Shown: positions 43,675-54,528 of the stretch, in pieces
Layout of the letters: each line of letters starts with the position of its first letter
How positions within the stretch are numbered: position 1 is the first letter of the stretch
Source of the DNA: Coniochaeta sp. PMI_546
Lineage: Eukaryota; Ascomycota; Sordariomycetes; Coniochaetales; Coniochaetaceae
Assembly (NCBI GenBank): GCA_021432605.1
Contig: MU271143.1
Location: forward strand, 3,853,277 to 3,917,276
Direction: 5' to 3'
Length of the DNA stretch: 64,000 bases
Notes under the pieces: model-generated
Database searches by the model: none
Told to the model about the DNA's origin: nothing
Seen by the model: only the letters and a program-made list of their open reading frames with translations
Program-made: the position numbers and the translations under genes

Positions 43675-44307
43675 GGACTGAACTGTTAATTGGGCCGCAA
43701 TCCTTGAAATGAGTTACAGCTCAGGTCTCACATCACATTGCTGATAGCAATGTGGTTTCCTCGAGGCAGGGTGAAGACAGAACGGTTTCCATGATGAGAT
43801 GGCTCGCCAGAGCAATAATCCGAGTGTCGAGCAGGTTTAAGTCATTATTTAGCAATTTTTTATCGGCTCCGATGAACTCCTTCTGGCAGTTGAGTGCTGA
43901 GACGAGTTGACGATTGTTTGATCTCCGTCTTCCCCACATTCGACTTCAGACGTGCTTCCGTCGCCGCACCAGCGAAGATCTGCTGGAAAGTGAAACTTGA
44001 GGCACTTTTTACCGCTCGAGTAGCCTGCCCCGTGGTGAAAGTCCTCATCAATCCAAAGGTCGCCTCAACATTGTGCTCAGTATTTGGCGAACTATCGCCA
44101 AGACATGCATGAACAGTTGAGACGGGTTCGGATGCGACACCACGCTATGGCCAGCGGGTGAGTTACAGAAAACCACCTACATAAGTAGACGATGTCCATG
44201 TCCTCGTCACTGCGCTCTCGTTATTCGCAGTTATTGCTGGTCGATTCTTTATTTTCTGATTCTTTATTTTCTCTCGTTTTCCTTTTCTCGGCTGGGTCCT
44301 TCACATA
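43675..44307. other. Intergenic between laccase and GH131 genes
   Basis: Laccase 3' UTR and GH131 promoter. No gene is supported. Confidence 0.5.
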
Positions 44308-45241
44308 ATGGTTTCCTCAAAGCTAGTCTCAGTATCCTCGATACTATCCCTACTCCCCCTCGCTGCAGCGCAGAAATGCACCCTACAATTCGACGGGCGC
44401 ATACCGGGCACCTTCACCGCCGCCTCCTTCGACGCAGCAAACGCCTTCTTCAGCCAGAGCAACGTCTTCGGCCAAGGCCTCAAGTTCAGCCAGCTGATCC
44501 AGCTGCCCTCCGTCACGCCGTCTCTCTTCGACACCGCCACCGTACCCGTGGAGGTGACCATCTCTGACAAGTCCATCTTCGCCCCGAGCGCCGACAACGT
44601 GCAGACCGGCTTCCGGCGCGCGGAGCTGCTGCCGGCGAGCAACAGCGGCACGGACCCGAGCACGACCGGGGTCAAGACGCTGCACTTCAGCGTCATGAAG
44701 GACGCCGCGAGGCCGCTTAACCTGAGCCACGAGTACCAGCTTGTGTTCTTGGAGAGCAATGACTTTAGTACTAATCAGCTGGTGCTGAAGACGGGGACGG
44801 TCATCGGTGCGGGTGCGGGAGATCCGGATACCCTGCAGCTGTTTGGGAATGTCAACGACAATCCGCCAAAAGTGCTGTTCAGCACGCCGTTCAAGGCGGG
44901 ATTGTTTCATAATTTTGCAGTTACGTTGGACTTTAATAAGCTGTGAGTTGTTTCCATGTTTGATGAAGTGTATGCACAAGTCATGAATGCTGACTGCAGG
45001 TGACAGTACGTCGCAAGTGTTCTTCTCGACAGGAACGACGGCACTCAAAGCTGTCACGCAGGCTATCGCCAACGATGTCAGTGGGCAGGGGCAGTTCCAT
45101 TTCGGGGTACTGAAAAAGGGGATCGGGGGCAATAATATCGTCAAAGATGGGGTTCAGGAGGCGGGAATTGACGAGGGTATCATATTTGGGGGCATCTTCG
45201 AGGAGGATAGCTCAACCGGTTGTGTGAGCTTGTCTCCGTGA
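44308..45241 (+). CDS. Secreted glycoside hydrolase family 131 (beta-glucanase)
   Basis: Exons 44308..44942 and 45007..45241 give 289 residues. Signal peptide MVSSKLVSVSSILSLLPLAAAQ. The mature protein opens KCTLQFDGRIPGTFT and carries the GH131 blocks VFGQGLKFSQLIQLPSVTPS, VEVTISDKSIFAPS, TGFRRAELLPAS, TLHFSVMKD and, after splicing, GQGQFHFGVLKKGIGG and GIDEGIIFGGIFEED. GH131 enzymes act on beta-1,3-, 1,4- and 1,6-glucans, both exo and endo. No CBM1 is attached. The intron donor is GTGAGT; of two nearby acceptors the distal TGACAG keeps frame, while the proximal CTGCAG would create an immediate TGA stop. Together with the upstream laccase it suggests plant-biomass attack. Confidence 0.93.
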
Positions 45242-46229
45242 TCGCCAGAGGTAGAGGGTCGAGACTAGAAGGTACACATACATATTCACTGCATGCATGG
45301 TGGAGTCGAGTCTGTCGCTGGTGCGGTTGGGGCATTATTGAAGTCGATGTTGCAGCCGCTTGATCGCATATCCTTTTGCGCATCGTGAGTTCACGTTCCT
45401 GACGGGCCTTTCCTCTCCGAAAGAGTAATTTGCGATGCCCCACTCGAGGGTTACACTGGGGTTCAGGGGACTGCAAATTGGCGCTTTGAGCTCTGGACTT
45501 TGTGAGGGGGTTCGATCGCGTCCTATAGGCGGACAGGTCAGACATTGCGGTGACATTTGTTGACCATATGACGGCTCAAGCTGGCTTCTGGCATCGGTGA
45601 GGCATTTGGACAATCGCTTAACTTGCGAAACATCAGCTGCAGAAAGAGAGCCTCGTCAAAGGTGGTCGTCGTTGATGGGCCTAATGATGCGGCTCTGGAG
45701 GCCCTAACAACGCACGTTTGGGGCACGATTGCGCTGCATCGCGATGGCGTTTGCGGGGAAGCAGGGATCGCGCCTCGAATCGCGCAGCCTGTCAGATCTC
45801 AATTGTGTGGCCATGTTCGCTCCACCGGGGCCATTGCCTATTCAGGCTACATCGCGTGTGGTGCTGGATCCCTGTCAGCGACTGGATCTGATGATCACAA
45901 GATTTGACACCGGGAAATTTGCTCGAAGACGGGATACCGGTGATGACTCGCAATGCAGGAGGAACAAAGTCTCTGTTGACAACAAAAGAAAGTGCCATGA
46001 TGTGGCCTCCGTTTTGCGTCTCCGGCCATGCAAGCCGCTCCAAGCAAATGCTAAAAACAAAATATTGACACGATCGCTGCCAAAAAAACGCCTGGCTAGA
46101 CAGCACTGCGTGTCGCAGGGGCGTGTGACAATGAAGCATCCTCCCATATATGTACAAATAGCCCCAAGCGCGCTTCGTAAATAGAAAATCCTGATGCGTG
46201 ACAAGCATCATAGTCATGCCGAACCGTAA
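45242..46229. other. Convergent intergenic, about 1 kb
   Basis: 3' sides of the GH131 gene and the RS/acid-rich gene. Overlapping short frames near 45600-46200 have no recognisable motif. Confidence 0.5.
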
Positions 46230-47072
46230 TCACATGCACTGGAACATGTCGAGCCTGTCCTGCTCATCCTTCGGCTGCTCCATTGCCAGCCGTTGTCGCG
46301 ACTCCCTCATCTTCCGCTTCCTCGCCTCTTCCTCCGTCTCTTCCATGGTCTCAACCTCGGGATTCTCGTCCTCAAGTTTCGAGTCCCTGTTCGGGTCACC
46401 CTTGGTGATAGATAGCCGCTCGACAACGTGCTTCTTCTCCTCGTCAGGGAAGTCGGGCGAGGTAGGCGTGTCTAGCGAGTCGATACTGTTGACGCGCTGC
46501 TTTGCGCTGTCTGGCTGTTTCGGCGCATTGCTTCCTTCAGCATCTTTGTCGTCCTTGAGAGGCCATGCTGGGCCGGTGACGGTAACCAAGTTGAGTTCCA
46601 GGCGTGGCGGCTTCTCGTCGACATCCTTTGCTGGATGTGGCTTCTCGTCACTGGAGCTCAAGCGTGGCTCCTTCTCTTGGTCGTCAAGACTTAAGCGCGG
46701 CGGCTTGTCATTGCTGGATGGGAGGCTCGGTAGCTCCTTTTCGTCATCCTCCGACGGCTTCGTTGGAGGCAGAAGAGACTTTGAACGCGACCGCGAGCGT
46801 GCCCTTTCCCTCAAAGCTGAGGTGAAGGCTCCAACTGGGACGACGAGCCTTTGGCTGACTGATCGCGACCGTGACCGCTTCTCTGGCTCGTTATCTTTCT
46901 CGTTGACTTTCTCTTCGGAACCAGTATCCGCGCTGGTCGAAGTGCCAACGGCCGTGGAACCACTGTAAGGGCGTGGTTGCTCTGCATCATCCTCATGGAC
47001 GACGTTTGGTGGTGAAGAGATAGTCCGTTTGCGACCCCAGAGGCGGAGGCCGCAGAAGGGCGAACATGACAT
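46230..47072 (-). CDS. Hydrophilic RS/Lys-Glu-rich protein of unknown function
   Basis: Single-exon frame of 280 residues from an ATG. The N-terminus MSCSPFCGLRLWGRKR is Cys/Arg-containing and could be lipid-modified (Cys3, Cys7) but lacks an N-terminal Gly for myristoylation. Then come RSRSRSVSQRL and RERARSRSRSKS dipeptide clusters and several repeats of a DEKPPRLSL/DEKPHPAKD-like unit (residues ~120-160). The C-terminus is a charged helix (ETMEETEEEARKRKMRESRQRL). No enzyme domain. Low complexity and disorder suggest a regulatory or membrane-peripheral scaffold; unproven. The frame length and absence of stops over 843 nt favour a real gene. Confidence 0.7.
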   Translation of the reverse strand: MSCSPFCGLRLWGRKRTISSPPNVVHEDDAEQPRPYSGSTAVGTSTSADTGSEEKVNEKDNEPEKRSRSRSVSQRLVVPVGAFTSALRERARSRSRSKSLLPPTKPSEDDEKELPSLPSSNDKPPRLSLDDQEKEPRLSSSDEKPHPAKDVDEKPPRLELNLVTVTGPAWPLKDDKDAEGSNAPKQPDSAKQRVNSIDSLDTPTSPDFPDEEKKHVVERLSITKGDPNRDSKLEDENPEVETMEETEEEARKRKMRESRQRLAMEQPKDEQDRLDMFQCM

Positions 47073-49563
47073 GACGGAATGTGATTTGTAGTCGGCCGAC
47101 CGTGATATTACAAGAGTTTGATCACAGTGGTGTTGGTTGGTGTAAACCTTTTCAAGTAGAGCGGCGTCGATTGTACAAGGAGCTAGCTGGTCGCACAGAA
47201 GCGGTTATTGTTGTTGATTGTTGATGATGAGTGTGCTCCTCGGCTGGTTAAATCGGCTCAACCCTTTGACGAGTGCATGGTTAGGTGAAGTATGTCCTTC
47301 CGCTGACGCTTCACTTAAAGAGCACCAAGGAATCGAGGGAGTGAGTTCTTGCGAGGGAGACGTGTCCCTGTATGTTGATGGAATGGATCTTCAATCAGAA
47401 ATGCCTTCGAGCTGACCAAAGGTGGAGGAAGAGGCAATGGCCTTGGAGAACGCACTGCGCTCTGGAATGGAGGGCCATGCCAGCAAGATAAACCTGGAAA
47501 TGGGAAAGGGACGATCCGGGGGTTACACTTTGCCATCGGAGACTAGGACGGAAAGTGGTAAGGTACACAAAGTAGCGCAAAATCACGATCAAACCCAAGG
47601 GGAGCATACACATCCTGTGTTGGGCAAGGGCTTTCCTGTCCAATTCGACCAATTCAGAAGTTCTCAGCAAGCCTTCACAGACTTGTACAGTGGCGCTTGG
47701 CTTGTGCGGGTTAGACCGAAGCTTCGATGGCAGGGATACGTGACCCGGCAGAGACTGGAGGCACTGTGGATTGGATGCGGGGGAGCCGGGGCCACACCCT
47801 TCCACACACCCTCCCGATTGAGTTTGACGGCCACTCACGACTGTGCCTCTCCCGCTGCATTGCTTTTCGCCTCCCTCCCGTTCTGCGCTGATGAATCAGA
47901 GACTGACGGACATGCACTGCATGCTTCCTGTGCGACAGTCGATGTTTGAAACAAGAAATAACCTGGACGTGGGCGTGTTTGTAGCATAACGGGGATGCTG
48001 GTCTTAACTGCCAGCGATGAGCCGCCCTAAGCAGCCAGGGCAGCCCAGGGCAGCCCAGGGCGCGAATTTCCAAGTACCAAAAAGAATGGATCCCCCGTAG
48101 CACACCAGGCACACCAAGTCTTGCACCGGATCCTGCCATTGTTCCTCCACCTGAGTCGCCGCAATTCCTGTCATGCTTACAGCCCCGCGGCAAGCTCAGC
48201 TTGCTTGCGTTCCCGTGCCGACTTCTGCAAGCTAAGCTGATGTTGCTGACTCTCTACACCCTCAGCATTGTATAATCGACTGTACTTGGACGTCGTTAAC
48301 TTCATGATCACAGCCAAAGATTCCCAACAAAACTCAATAGTCGACTGATGGAGTCGGCTCGAGTCGGGTAGCCGTTGGAACTCGGCTAGACCACCCCGGA
48401 TCTGCAAACCCTTGACGCTCTCATGATCGAGGCACAGATCACCTGGCCCAAAACGAAATTACACCACTTTCGGTATCCATCAAATCTAGGGACCAATGCA
48501 ACGACGCCGCTCGAGGGTCCCAATTGACTCGAAAGACAGTCGGAAGAAAGGCGGCATTGATCGAGGACATGTCAATTAAGAGGGCGAGGCATTTGTCTCC
48601 CTCAAGTAGGAGTTCTTTCGATTGTAATGCACCTGTCCATACTGCAGCAAGGGCGCTACCAGGACTGGTATAGTAAGGTAGTCCCTCATGGACGACCCAC
48701 TCCACAGATTGCAATGTCGAGTCTGGACCTGCTTTGGTGAGAACACATGGCCCAGGAACCAATTGTGTCCAGCACTGAAAACATTCGGGTTTCTATCAGA
48801 GTCGAAACTGACACCATCCATAACGTCATGAGCCAGTCTCGTATACAGTGATCAATAATATTCTATATTTCGAACACGGCGTCCGTGTCTGCCAGCCATC
48901 GGCATTGGCATCGACAACGCCACAATTAGAGGCCTCGTGAAGATCGAGGGGGTAGCTGTCGTCACGTGTATGTAAGCTTGGTATCTTCGGTCGAGCTTGC
49001 CACGGTCAGCAGTCGGGTCAAACGCGATCCTAAGCGCCATCACCTGACATACCGACGTCCTCCTATTGACATCCCATTGACATCTTCGTCCCTTTGCATT
49101 ACGAGATGGTCTGCGGCATTGTCCTTCAACATGTCGAGCAGTTCGGAGCAACTGTCTCATTGACCTTTGCAGTTCGGGTTCAGCTTCTAGCGCATAATTA
49201 ACACAGGCTTAACTGCAGGTGGCCATGGTGGCTCTGCTTTGTCGCATCTCAATGTGAAGCAGTCTGGTGTCGAGACAACGTTGTGTAGCGTGCTGATTAT
49301 TGAATTACGTCGCTCGGTCATCTGCCGGGCCTCGCGCTGGTGTGACAGCCTCTTCGAAGACGCGCACATCGGTCCATCTTCCTCTCGATCGGCCTCGCAC
49401 ATCGCAATCGGTGCTGTGGCATGTGTCACACCGAAATCCGGATCAATTTTGCATTCTGTGCCAGAAACCTTAGAGCATTGGTACGCTTGCTAACGGCATG
49501 TCTCAACACGAGAGTCCGAGATCAACGTCTATCTTACACAGCCGCCTCGTCTATTCCGTCTCC
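47073..49563. other. Intergenic, 2.5 kb, no gene supported
   Basis: A 175-codon plus-strand frame at 47422..47949 begins without ATG and shows no domain. A 10-bp tandem repeat occurs at 48031..48060. No transposon ends were found. Confidence 0.5.
48031..48060. repeat. Three-copy 10-bp tandem repeat (CAGCCCAGGG)
   Basis: Units at 48041..48050 and 48051..48060 are identical; 48031..48040 (GCAGCCAGGG) is a slightly diverged first copy. Confidence 0.8.
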
Positions 49564-50608
49564 TCATACGTCCCAGTCGAGCAGAGCATCCTGTCCCAGC
49601 TTCTCCTTAATCATGTTCTCGCTCAAGATCCACAAAGACTGGACGAGTTGGGGATCGGATGCCTGGGCACTCTCCTTGCCGAGCTGACCGACGTCACTGA
49701 AGTAGAAGCCGTTCTGGTTCTTCTCCTCAAGCTCCGGCGCCGTAAGTGCCCACAATGCCGAGTACGAACCCTGCTTTACATCACGGCCGAACGCGAGCAT
49801 AGCCCACGACAGTAGTGTGCCGGTGATGCCGGGGTAGGCGTCCTTCCATTGTTGCTGCATGGCAGTATTGACCTGTAACATGTGTCAGCTCGCGCTCGCA
49901 AGGAAATGGTAGGTAAATTGCATCACTTACTGCCCCAGGATGGACAGCGGCAACGTAGATGTGGTCATTGTTCTTCCTGATGACCTTCTCGTGCAGACCG
50001 TGCGTCGCCAGGATCATTGCAAGCTTGGTACGTCCGTAGAGATGCGTCGGACCAATGTCAGTGTTGATCTCCTCGACACTAGCAAACTTAACATCACTCG
50101 GCGCCGTCCGATGCATCTCGCTAGATTCGAAGACAACTCTAGGAGGAAACACGCCGGGCATCTTGCTCGTCTTCCGCAGCAGCGGCCACAGCTGGTTGAC
50201 GGCATAAAAGTGGCCCAGAAAGTTGACCCCGAAGTGCCGATCGATGCCGTCCGAGTCCAGCTCGAACTTGTTCGTGTTGATGCCCGCACACAGCGACAGG
50301 TAGTCCAGGCGAGGGAGCGACTCCCGCAGGTCGCTGAAGACGTCGCGCACGGCCTTGAGACTACCCAGGTCGCACTCCTTCCACTCGACCTTGGCGTCGG
50401 GCGTCTCTTCCTTGATCTTGGAGATGGCGTCGTCGCCTTGCTCTTCCTTGCGGTTGACCATGATTACCCGGCAGCCGGCGTGGGCGAGGGCTCTGCTGAT
50501 CTCGAAACCGATTCCAAAAGCGCCGCCGGTTACGACGGCTACCTTGCCGTCGAGGTTGGTTGGGTGAACCTCCTTGGGCCCGATGACGCTGTGGAGAACT
50601 GACTGCAT
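49564..50608 (-). CDS. Short-chain dehydrogenase/reductase (classical SDR)
   Basis: Exons 50608..49931 and 49872..49564 give 328 residues. The intron (GTAAGT, branch GCTGAC, acceptor TTACAG) joins VAAVHPGA to VNTAMQQQW. Cofactor motif TGGAFGIG at 27-34, NADP preference suggested by the following NRKEE (basic residue after the second strand), the NAG-like LCAGI, SSEMHRT with the likely catalytic Ser, and YGRTK (Tyr/Lys pair) near 196-200. Resembles retinol-dehydrogenase/WW-oxidoreductase-like fungal SDRs. Substrate unknown. The C-terminal 90 residues (GSYSALWALTAPELEEKNQNG) match the usual tail of that subgroup. The start is the first ATG of the open frame. Confidence 0.93.
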
Positions 50609-52704
50609 GATGGATGGTTGAGTTGCAGGAAGTTGTTTGATGCTCAGTGTCGAAGATGGTAGAATTTGAACAGGTTTGGTTGCTAAGGTTAAGGAAAACA
50701 ACGTTGCTGAAGATAATCTGTCAGTTCTTGAGCTTTATGGATGGCTTTCTGTTGCCCTTATGTGTGATGATGTTTGATGTTCTCATAGAGACGTCATCGT
50801 TCTGATGTTGCGGAAGGTGGGACCCGATTGTGGTGTTGAAGGGTCCAAAGGGTCCAACGACGTCATTCGTCAACACGACTGTGGGATGTCTACACTACTA
50901 TACGAAGAATCCGTACTACATATCAAAAGGACATCCCCAGCCTTTAACAATGGTGCAGGCTTCCGCGCGGAGAGAATAATAGACCTAGGCCCCGACCGCC
51001 AAACCCCTGGGCCATTCTTTCGCCAAAGTTGACAACAAAATCATCGCTGCGTTTCGAAGAAGCATCCCAGATCAGGCCAGACGAGCAACCGGTAGGCCAA
51101 GCAGTTGATGCTTTGCTAATAAAGACGGGCACACGGGTGTTAAGATTATCAGTGCCTACGTGCAGTCGACCTCTTCTTGCCTGACGTCGTATGTATCGAA
51201 ACCATGACTGAAGTTCTTGGCCGAGTCCGGCAAGAAGGAGGTCGAAACCGGGAGGGAACCTACTGATTAGGTGCAACACCATCCTGGCTTGACTCTCCAT
51301 TTCTATCGTGAAGAACTTTGCACGTTTTCTTCCTCTGAGGTGGACAAGATTGGCAGTCTTGATGCAATCAAGGCATGCAACCCGGCTCTAGCGCTTGAAG
51401 GCATGGTTGTATCATGTTCAGACAATCGATGTTGCTGTACCAGCTCCGAGGAGAGCTCGAGTAATGGCCTCAAAGCTAAGCCTCGAACCTGATTGACAAA
51501 GATACGTCGGGAAGCCGCCTTGCTGATTGCCATGGTAGCCAGACCATGGTTTCCGGGGCTCTGATTGTAGGCGAGGAATGGACTGCAATTCGGAAACGCT
51601 GCCTATTGGCATCTTCCAGGGTTCAGCGGTATTGAAGGGCCATACGTACATTGGCTTTCTTGCGAGCATCACCGTTTGTGCTTGTAGCCTTGGTAGCGCA
51701 TAGGCGGGGAAGTCATGGCACACCACGACCACGGTCAACATTGCAACGCCATGGCTTGAGTTCATGACTGCCGGCATGGCATTCTTTCGTTGTAAATACC
51801 ATCATGCCAGCGTATTAAAACGTCGGCATGGAGCTTAGAACTAGCGACTAAGGTGATAGTTCCTTTGCCACGGTGTCCCCATGTGCTGCAGTTTAGGGCA
51901 CACTAGTGCTATCGTCGAGGTCGGCAAGGACGAACAAGCAGCGGCTGTCTATCTGCTCCGCTAGGGCAACAACATTCCCATGTGAAAATTTGCACAAAAG
52001 ACACGTTGCGTTGACACTGCCTTGGGGTAACTCAAGAAGGTATGTGGCGGAAGATGAAGCTCTGCTCGAGGATAGTTCGAGTAATCCTCGAAGTTTCTAT
52101 CCAGCAATGGACTTAGGGGAGCCCACGGGCAGGACTTCAAGAGATAATAAGATGATGGAAAGACCAGCCTCGCCTTCGTCTGTCGGCCTTGGACTTGGGA
52201 CACGAGACGAGCGACGTCATTGAGGCGATCGTGGAGTCAACATCGCGGAGTCAACGGCGAGTAGCTTCCATAATGGAGACAATTGTCGCCTTTCAGGTCC
52301 TTCAGGACCCTATGACAGACATAGCCACGTCAAAGTGCTAGTATAGCCTGGATTCGCGGGCAGAGTCATACCCAGGCAGACTACTTTCACAATGAGCACG
52401 CGACAGCAATATGCTCCAAGGACGAGCAGCGGCACGACCCGACTGGCCTAGCCGTTTCTGGTAGGGCCGGTCTTTTCGGAGTTTTTGTCATTCAGCCATG
52501 CTTAATCCCGGCCGGATCGGCACCGAGATGCTCAAGCGGCATCTGTCGGCACCGCAGCATGATGAAATACCTGCTTTATCATGGGGGGTTCATGAAAAAT
52601 CACTGTCCGAGGAAGAATATATATATAAGTCTTGTCAGAAGATGCAGTATACTTTTTAGGCTTAGTACCAGGCAGTTTGCAACCAAAAGGAGGCTAACAA
52701 CTCA
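50609..52704. other. Divergent intergenic, 2.1 kb
   Basis: Promoters of the SDR (-) and MFS (+) genes. Several frames of 70-120 codons overlap without domains. A strong TATA box lies at 52618..52628. Confidence 0.5.
52618..52628 (+). promoter_or_regulatory. TATA box of the MFS transporter gene
   Basis: TATATATATAA, 77 nt before the ATG at 52705, on an otherwise mixed-composition background. Confidence 0.55.
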
Positions 52705-54528
52705 ATGTCCGCAACCCCAAGTACCGAACCGCAGGCGGCCACCGTGAAGTCAGCCACAGCGGAGCCCGACCGAGAGCGGATTTCGTCAGACGTCAGATCT
52801 CAAACGCCAAGTGAGAAGACCGCCAACTCAACCGAAACGCAATCGTACCATGAAGAACTCACCACCGGAGAGCCTCCCAGCGAGGCAAAGGAGTCATCGC
52901 CTGCTCAGCCTGATAATCCACCTCCCTACTCCATCTATACCCTATGGGAGAAGAGATGGATCGTCCTCGGCGCCTCCCTGAGCGCTTTCTTCTCGCCGCT
53001 CACTGCCCAGATATACCTCCCGGCGCTACCTACCCTGTCCAAGGATTTCAACGTCTCGCCCTCGCAGATCAACTTGACAGTAACGACGTACATGATCTTC
53101 CAAGGCGTGACTCCGATGTTCATTGGCGGCTTCGCCGATACTGCGGGTAGACGACCGGCCTACCTTATCTGCTTCGTCGTCTACATCGCCGCTAACATTG
53201 GTCTCGCCTTGAGCAAGAACTACGTCTCCGTCCTAGTCGTCCGCATGCTCCAGTCCGCCGGCTCCAGCACGACGGTGGCCCTCAATCAAGCCGTGGTGGC
53301 AGACATCATCACCAGCGCCGAACGAGGACAGTACATCGGCATTACCGTCATCCCAATCGTCCTCGCGCCGAGCTTGGGGCCTGTGCTCGGCGGTCTCCTA
53401 GCGGAGTACTTGGGATGGAGGTCCATCTTCTGGTTCCTCACCATCGCCGCCGTAGTCACCCTAATTCCCATGCTGCTCTTCTTCCCCGAGACGTGTCGGA
53501 AGATTGTCGGCGATGGGTCTATCCGCCCACACCCTGCGTATCGAACATTCTGGCAAATGATCATGGACTGGAGACGGAAACGCGCCGCTCGCGAAACAGC
53601 AGGCAACCTCACCCTTGCACGCGTCACCTCGACCGCGACGAGCGGCTCAAAGCGGCCCAAGCTCAAGCTCGTCTCCCCCAACTTCCTGGGCTCGCTGATC
53701 ATCCTCTTCGAGAAGGAGATCGGCCTCCTCCTCTTCTACAGCGGCCTCGTCTTCGCCGGCTTCTACGCCATTGCCACCGCTCTGCCGGCCCAGCTGCAAG
53801 CGAAGTACGGCTTCAACGACGTTATCGTAGGCCTCATGTACCTTCCCCTGGCGGGCGGCAGTATCGTCACGGCGTTCGTGGCCGGGCCCCTGATCAACCG
53901 CAACTTCCGGCGCCACGCGGCGAGGCTGGGATTGTCGGTCGACTCGTCGCGGCAGATGGACTTGAGCAACTTCCCGATCGAGAGGGCGCGCTTGGAGGTC
54001 GGCATACCGCTCTTGTCGCTCAGTATCGCTGTCATGCTGGTCTGGGGGTGGGTGATGCAGGAGCGCGTCAGTGTGGCGGTGCCGTGTGTGCTGTTGTTTC
54101 TGATGGGGGTTGGCATGATCGGCTTCGTGAATACGATCAATACGCTGCTCATCGACATATATCCCAGCAAGGCGGGTGCTGCTGTCGCGGCGAACAATCT
54201 GACGAGGTGCTTGCTCGGGGCGGCGGCTAGTGCGGCTATTCAGCCCATGATTACTGCGCTGGGTTCTGGGTGGGCGTTCTTTCTCCTCGGCGCGCTGTAC
54301 ATAGTGCTCTCTCCTCTGTTGCTGGTTGTCATGAAGATGGGGCCAAAGTGGAGGGCCGAGGTTGTGGCCAAGGAGAAGAGAAAGAAGGAGAAGAAGGAGG
54401 CCAAGGTCAAGGGGAGGGAGGATGCGGAGGCGAGTGCGTGTGTAGAGCATCAGCATCACGGCTCTGATGGGGTTCTTGGAGGAACGGGTGCCGAAGGAGA
54501 GGAGCAAATGAAGCCCGGACATGGATAA
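52705..54528 (+). CDS. MFS drug:H+ antiporter, DHA1 (12 TM), Qdr/Aqr1-like
   Basis: Intronless, 607 residues. An ~80-residue Ser/Thr/Glu-rich cytosolic tail precedes TM1 (RWIVLGASLSAFFSPLTAQI). Family motifs: the loop 2-3 motif A as GGFADTAGRRPAY, and motif C in TM5 as PIVLAPSLGPVLGG, which marks the antiporter class. IYLPALPTL after TM1 is typical of DHA1 multidrug permeases. The central loop between TM6 and TM7 is basic. The C-terminus is an unusually long Lys/Glu stretch (KEKRKKEKKEAKVKGRE) followed by a His cluster (EHQHHG). Probably exports organic cations, weak acids or toxins at the plasma membrane; substrate unknown. The neighbouring SDR is divergently transcribed, but I see no metabolite cluster around them. 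Confidence 0.95.
   Translation: MSATPSTEPQAATVKSATAEPDRERISSDVRSQTPSEKTANSTETQSYHEELTTGEPPSEAKESSPAQPDNPPPYSIYTLWEKRWIVLGASLSAFFSPLTAQIYLPALPTLSKDFNVSPSQINLTVTTYMIFQGVTPMFIGGFADTAGRRPAYLICFVVYIAANIGLALSKNYVSVLVVRMLQSAGSSTTVALNQAVVADIITSAERGQYIGITVIPIVLAPSLGPVLGGLLAEYLGWRSIFWFLTIAAVVTLIPMLLFFPETCRKIVGDGSIRPHPAYRTFWQMIMDWRRKRAARETAGNLTLARVTSTATSGSKRPKLKLVSPNFLGSLIILFEKEIGLLLFYSGLVFAGFYAIATALPAQLQAKYGFNDVIVGLMYLPLAGGSIVTAFVAGPLINRNFRRHAARLGLSVDSSRQMDLSNFPIERARLEVGIPLLSLSIAVMLVWGWVMQERVSVAVPCVLLFLMGVGMIGFVNTINTLLIDIYPSKAGAAVAANNLTRCLLGAAASAAIQPMITALGSGWAFFLLGALYIVLSPLLLVVMKMGPKWRAEVVAKEKRKKEKKEAKVKGREDAEASACVEHQHHGSDGVLGGTGAEGEEQMKPGHG

Noticed and set aside
47422-47949. 175-codon plus-strand frame
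   Set aside because: Begins at GTG, no ATG-supported start, no domain, overlaps similar-sized antisense frames.
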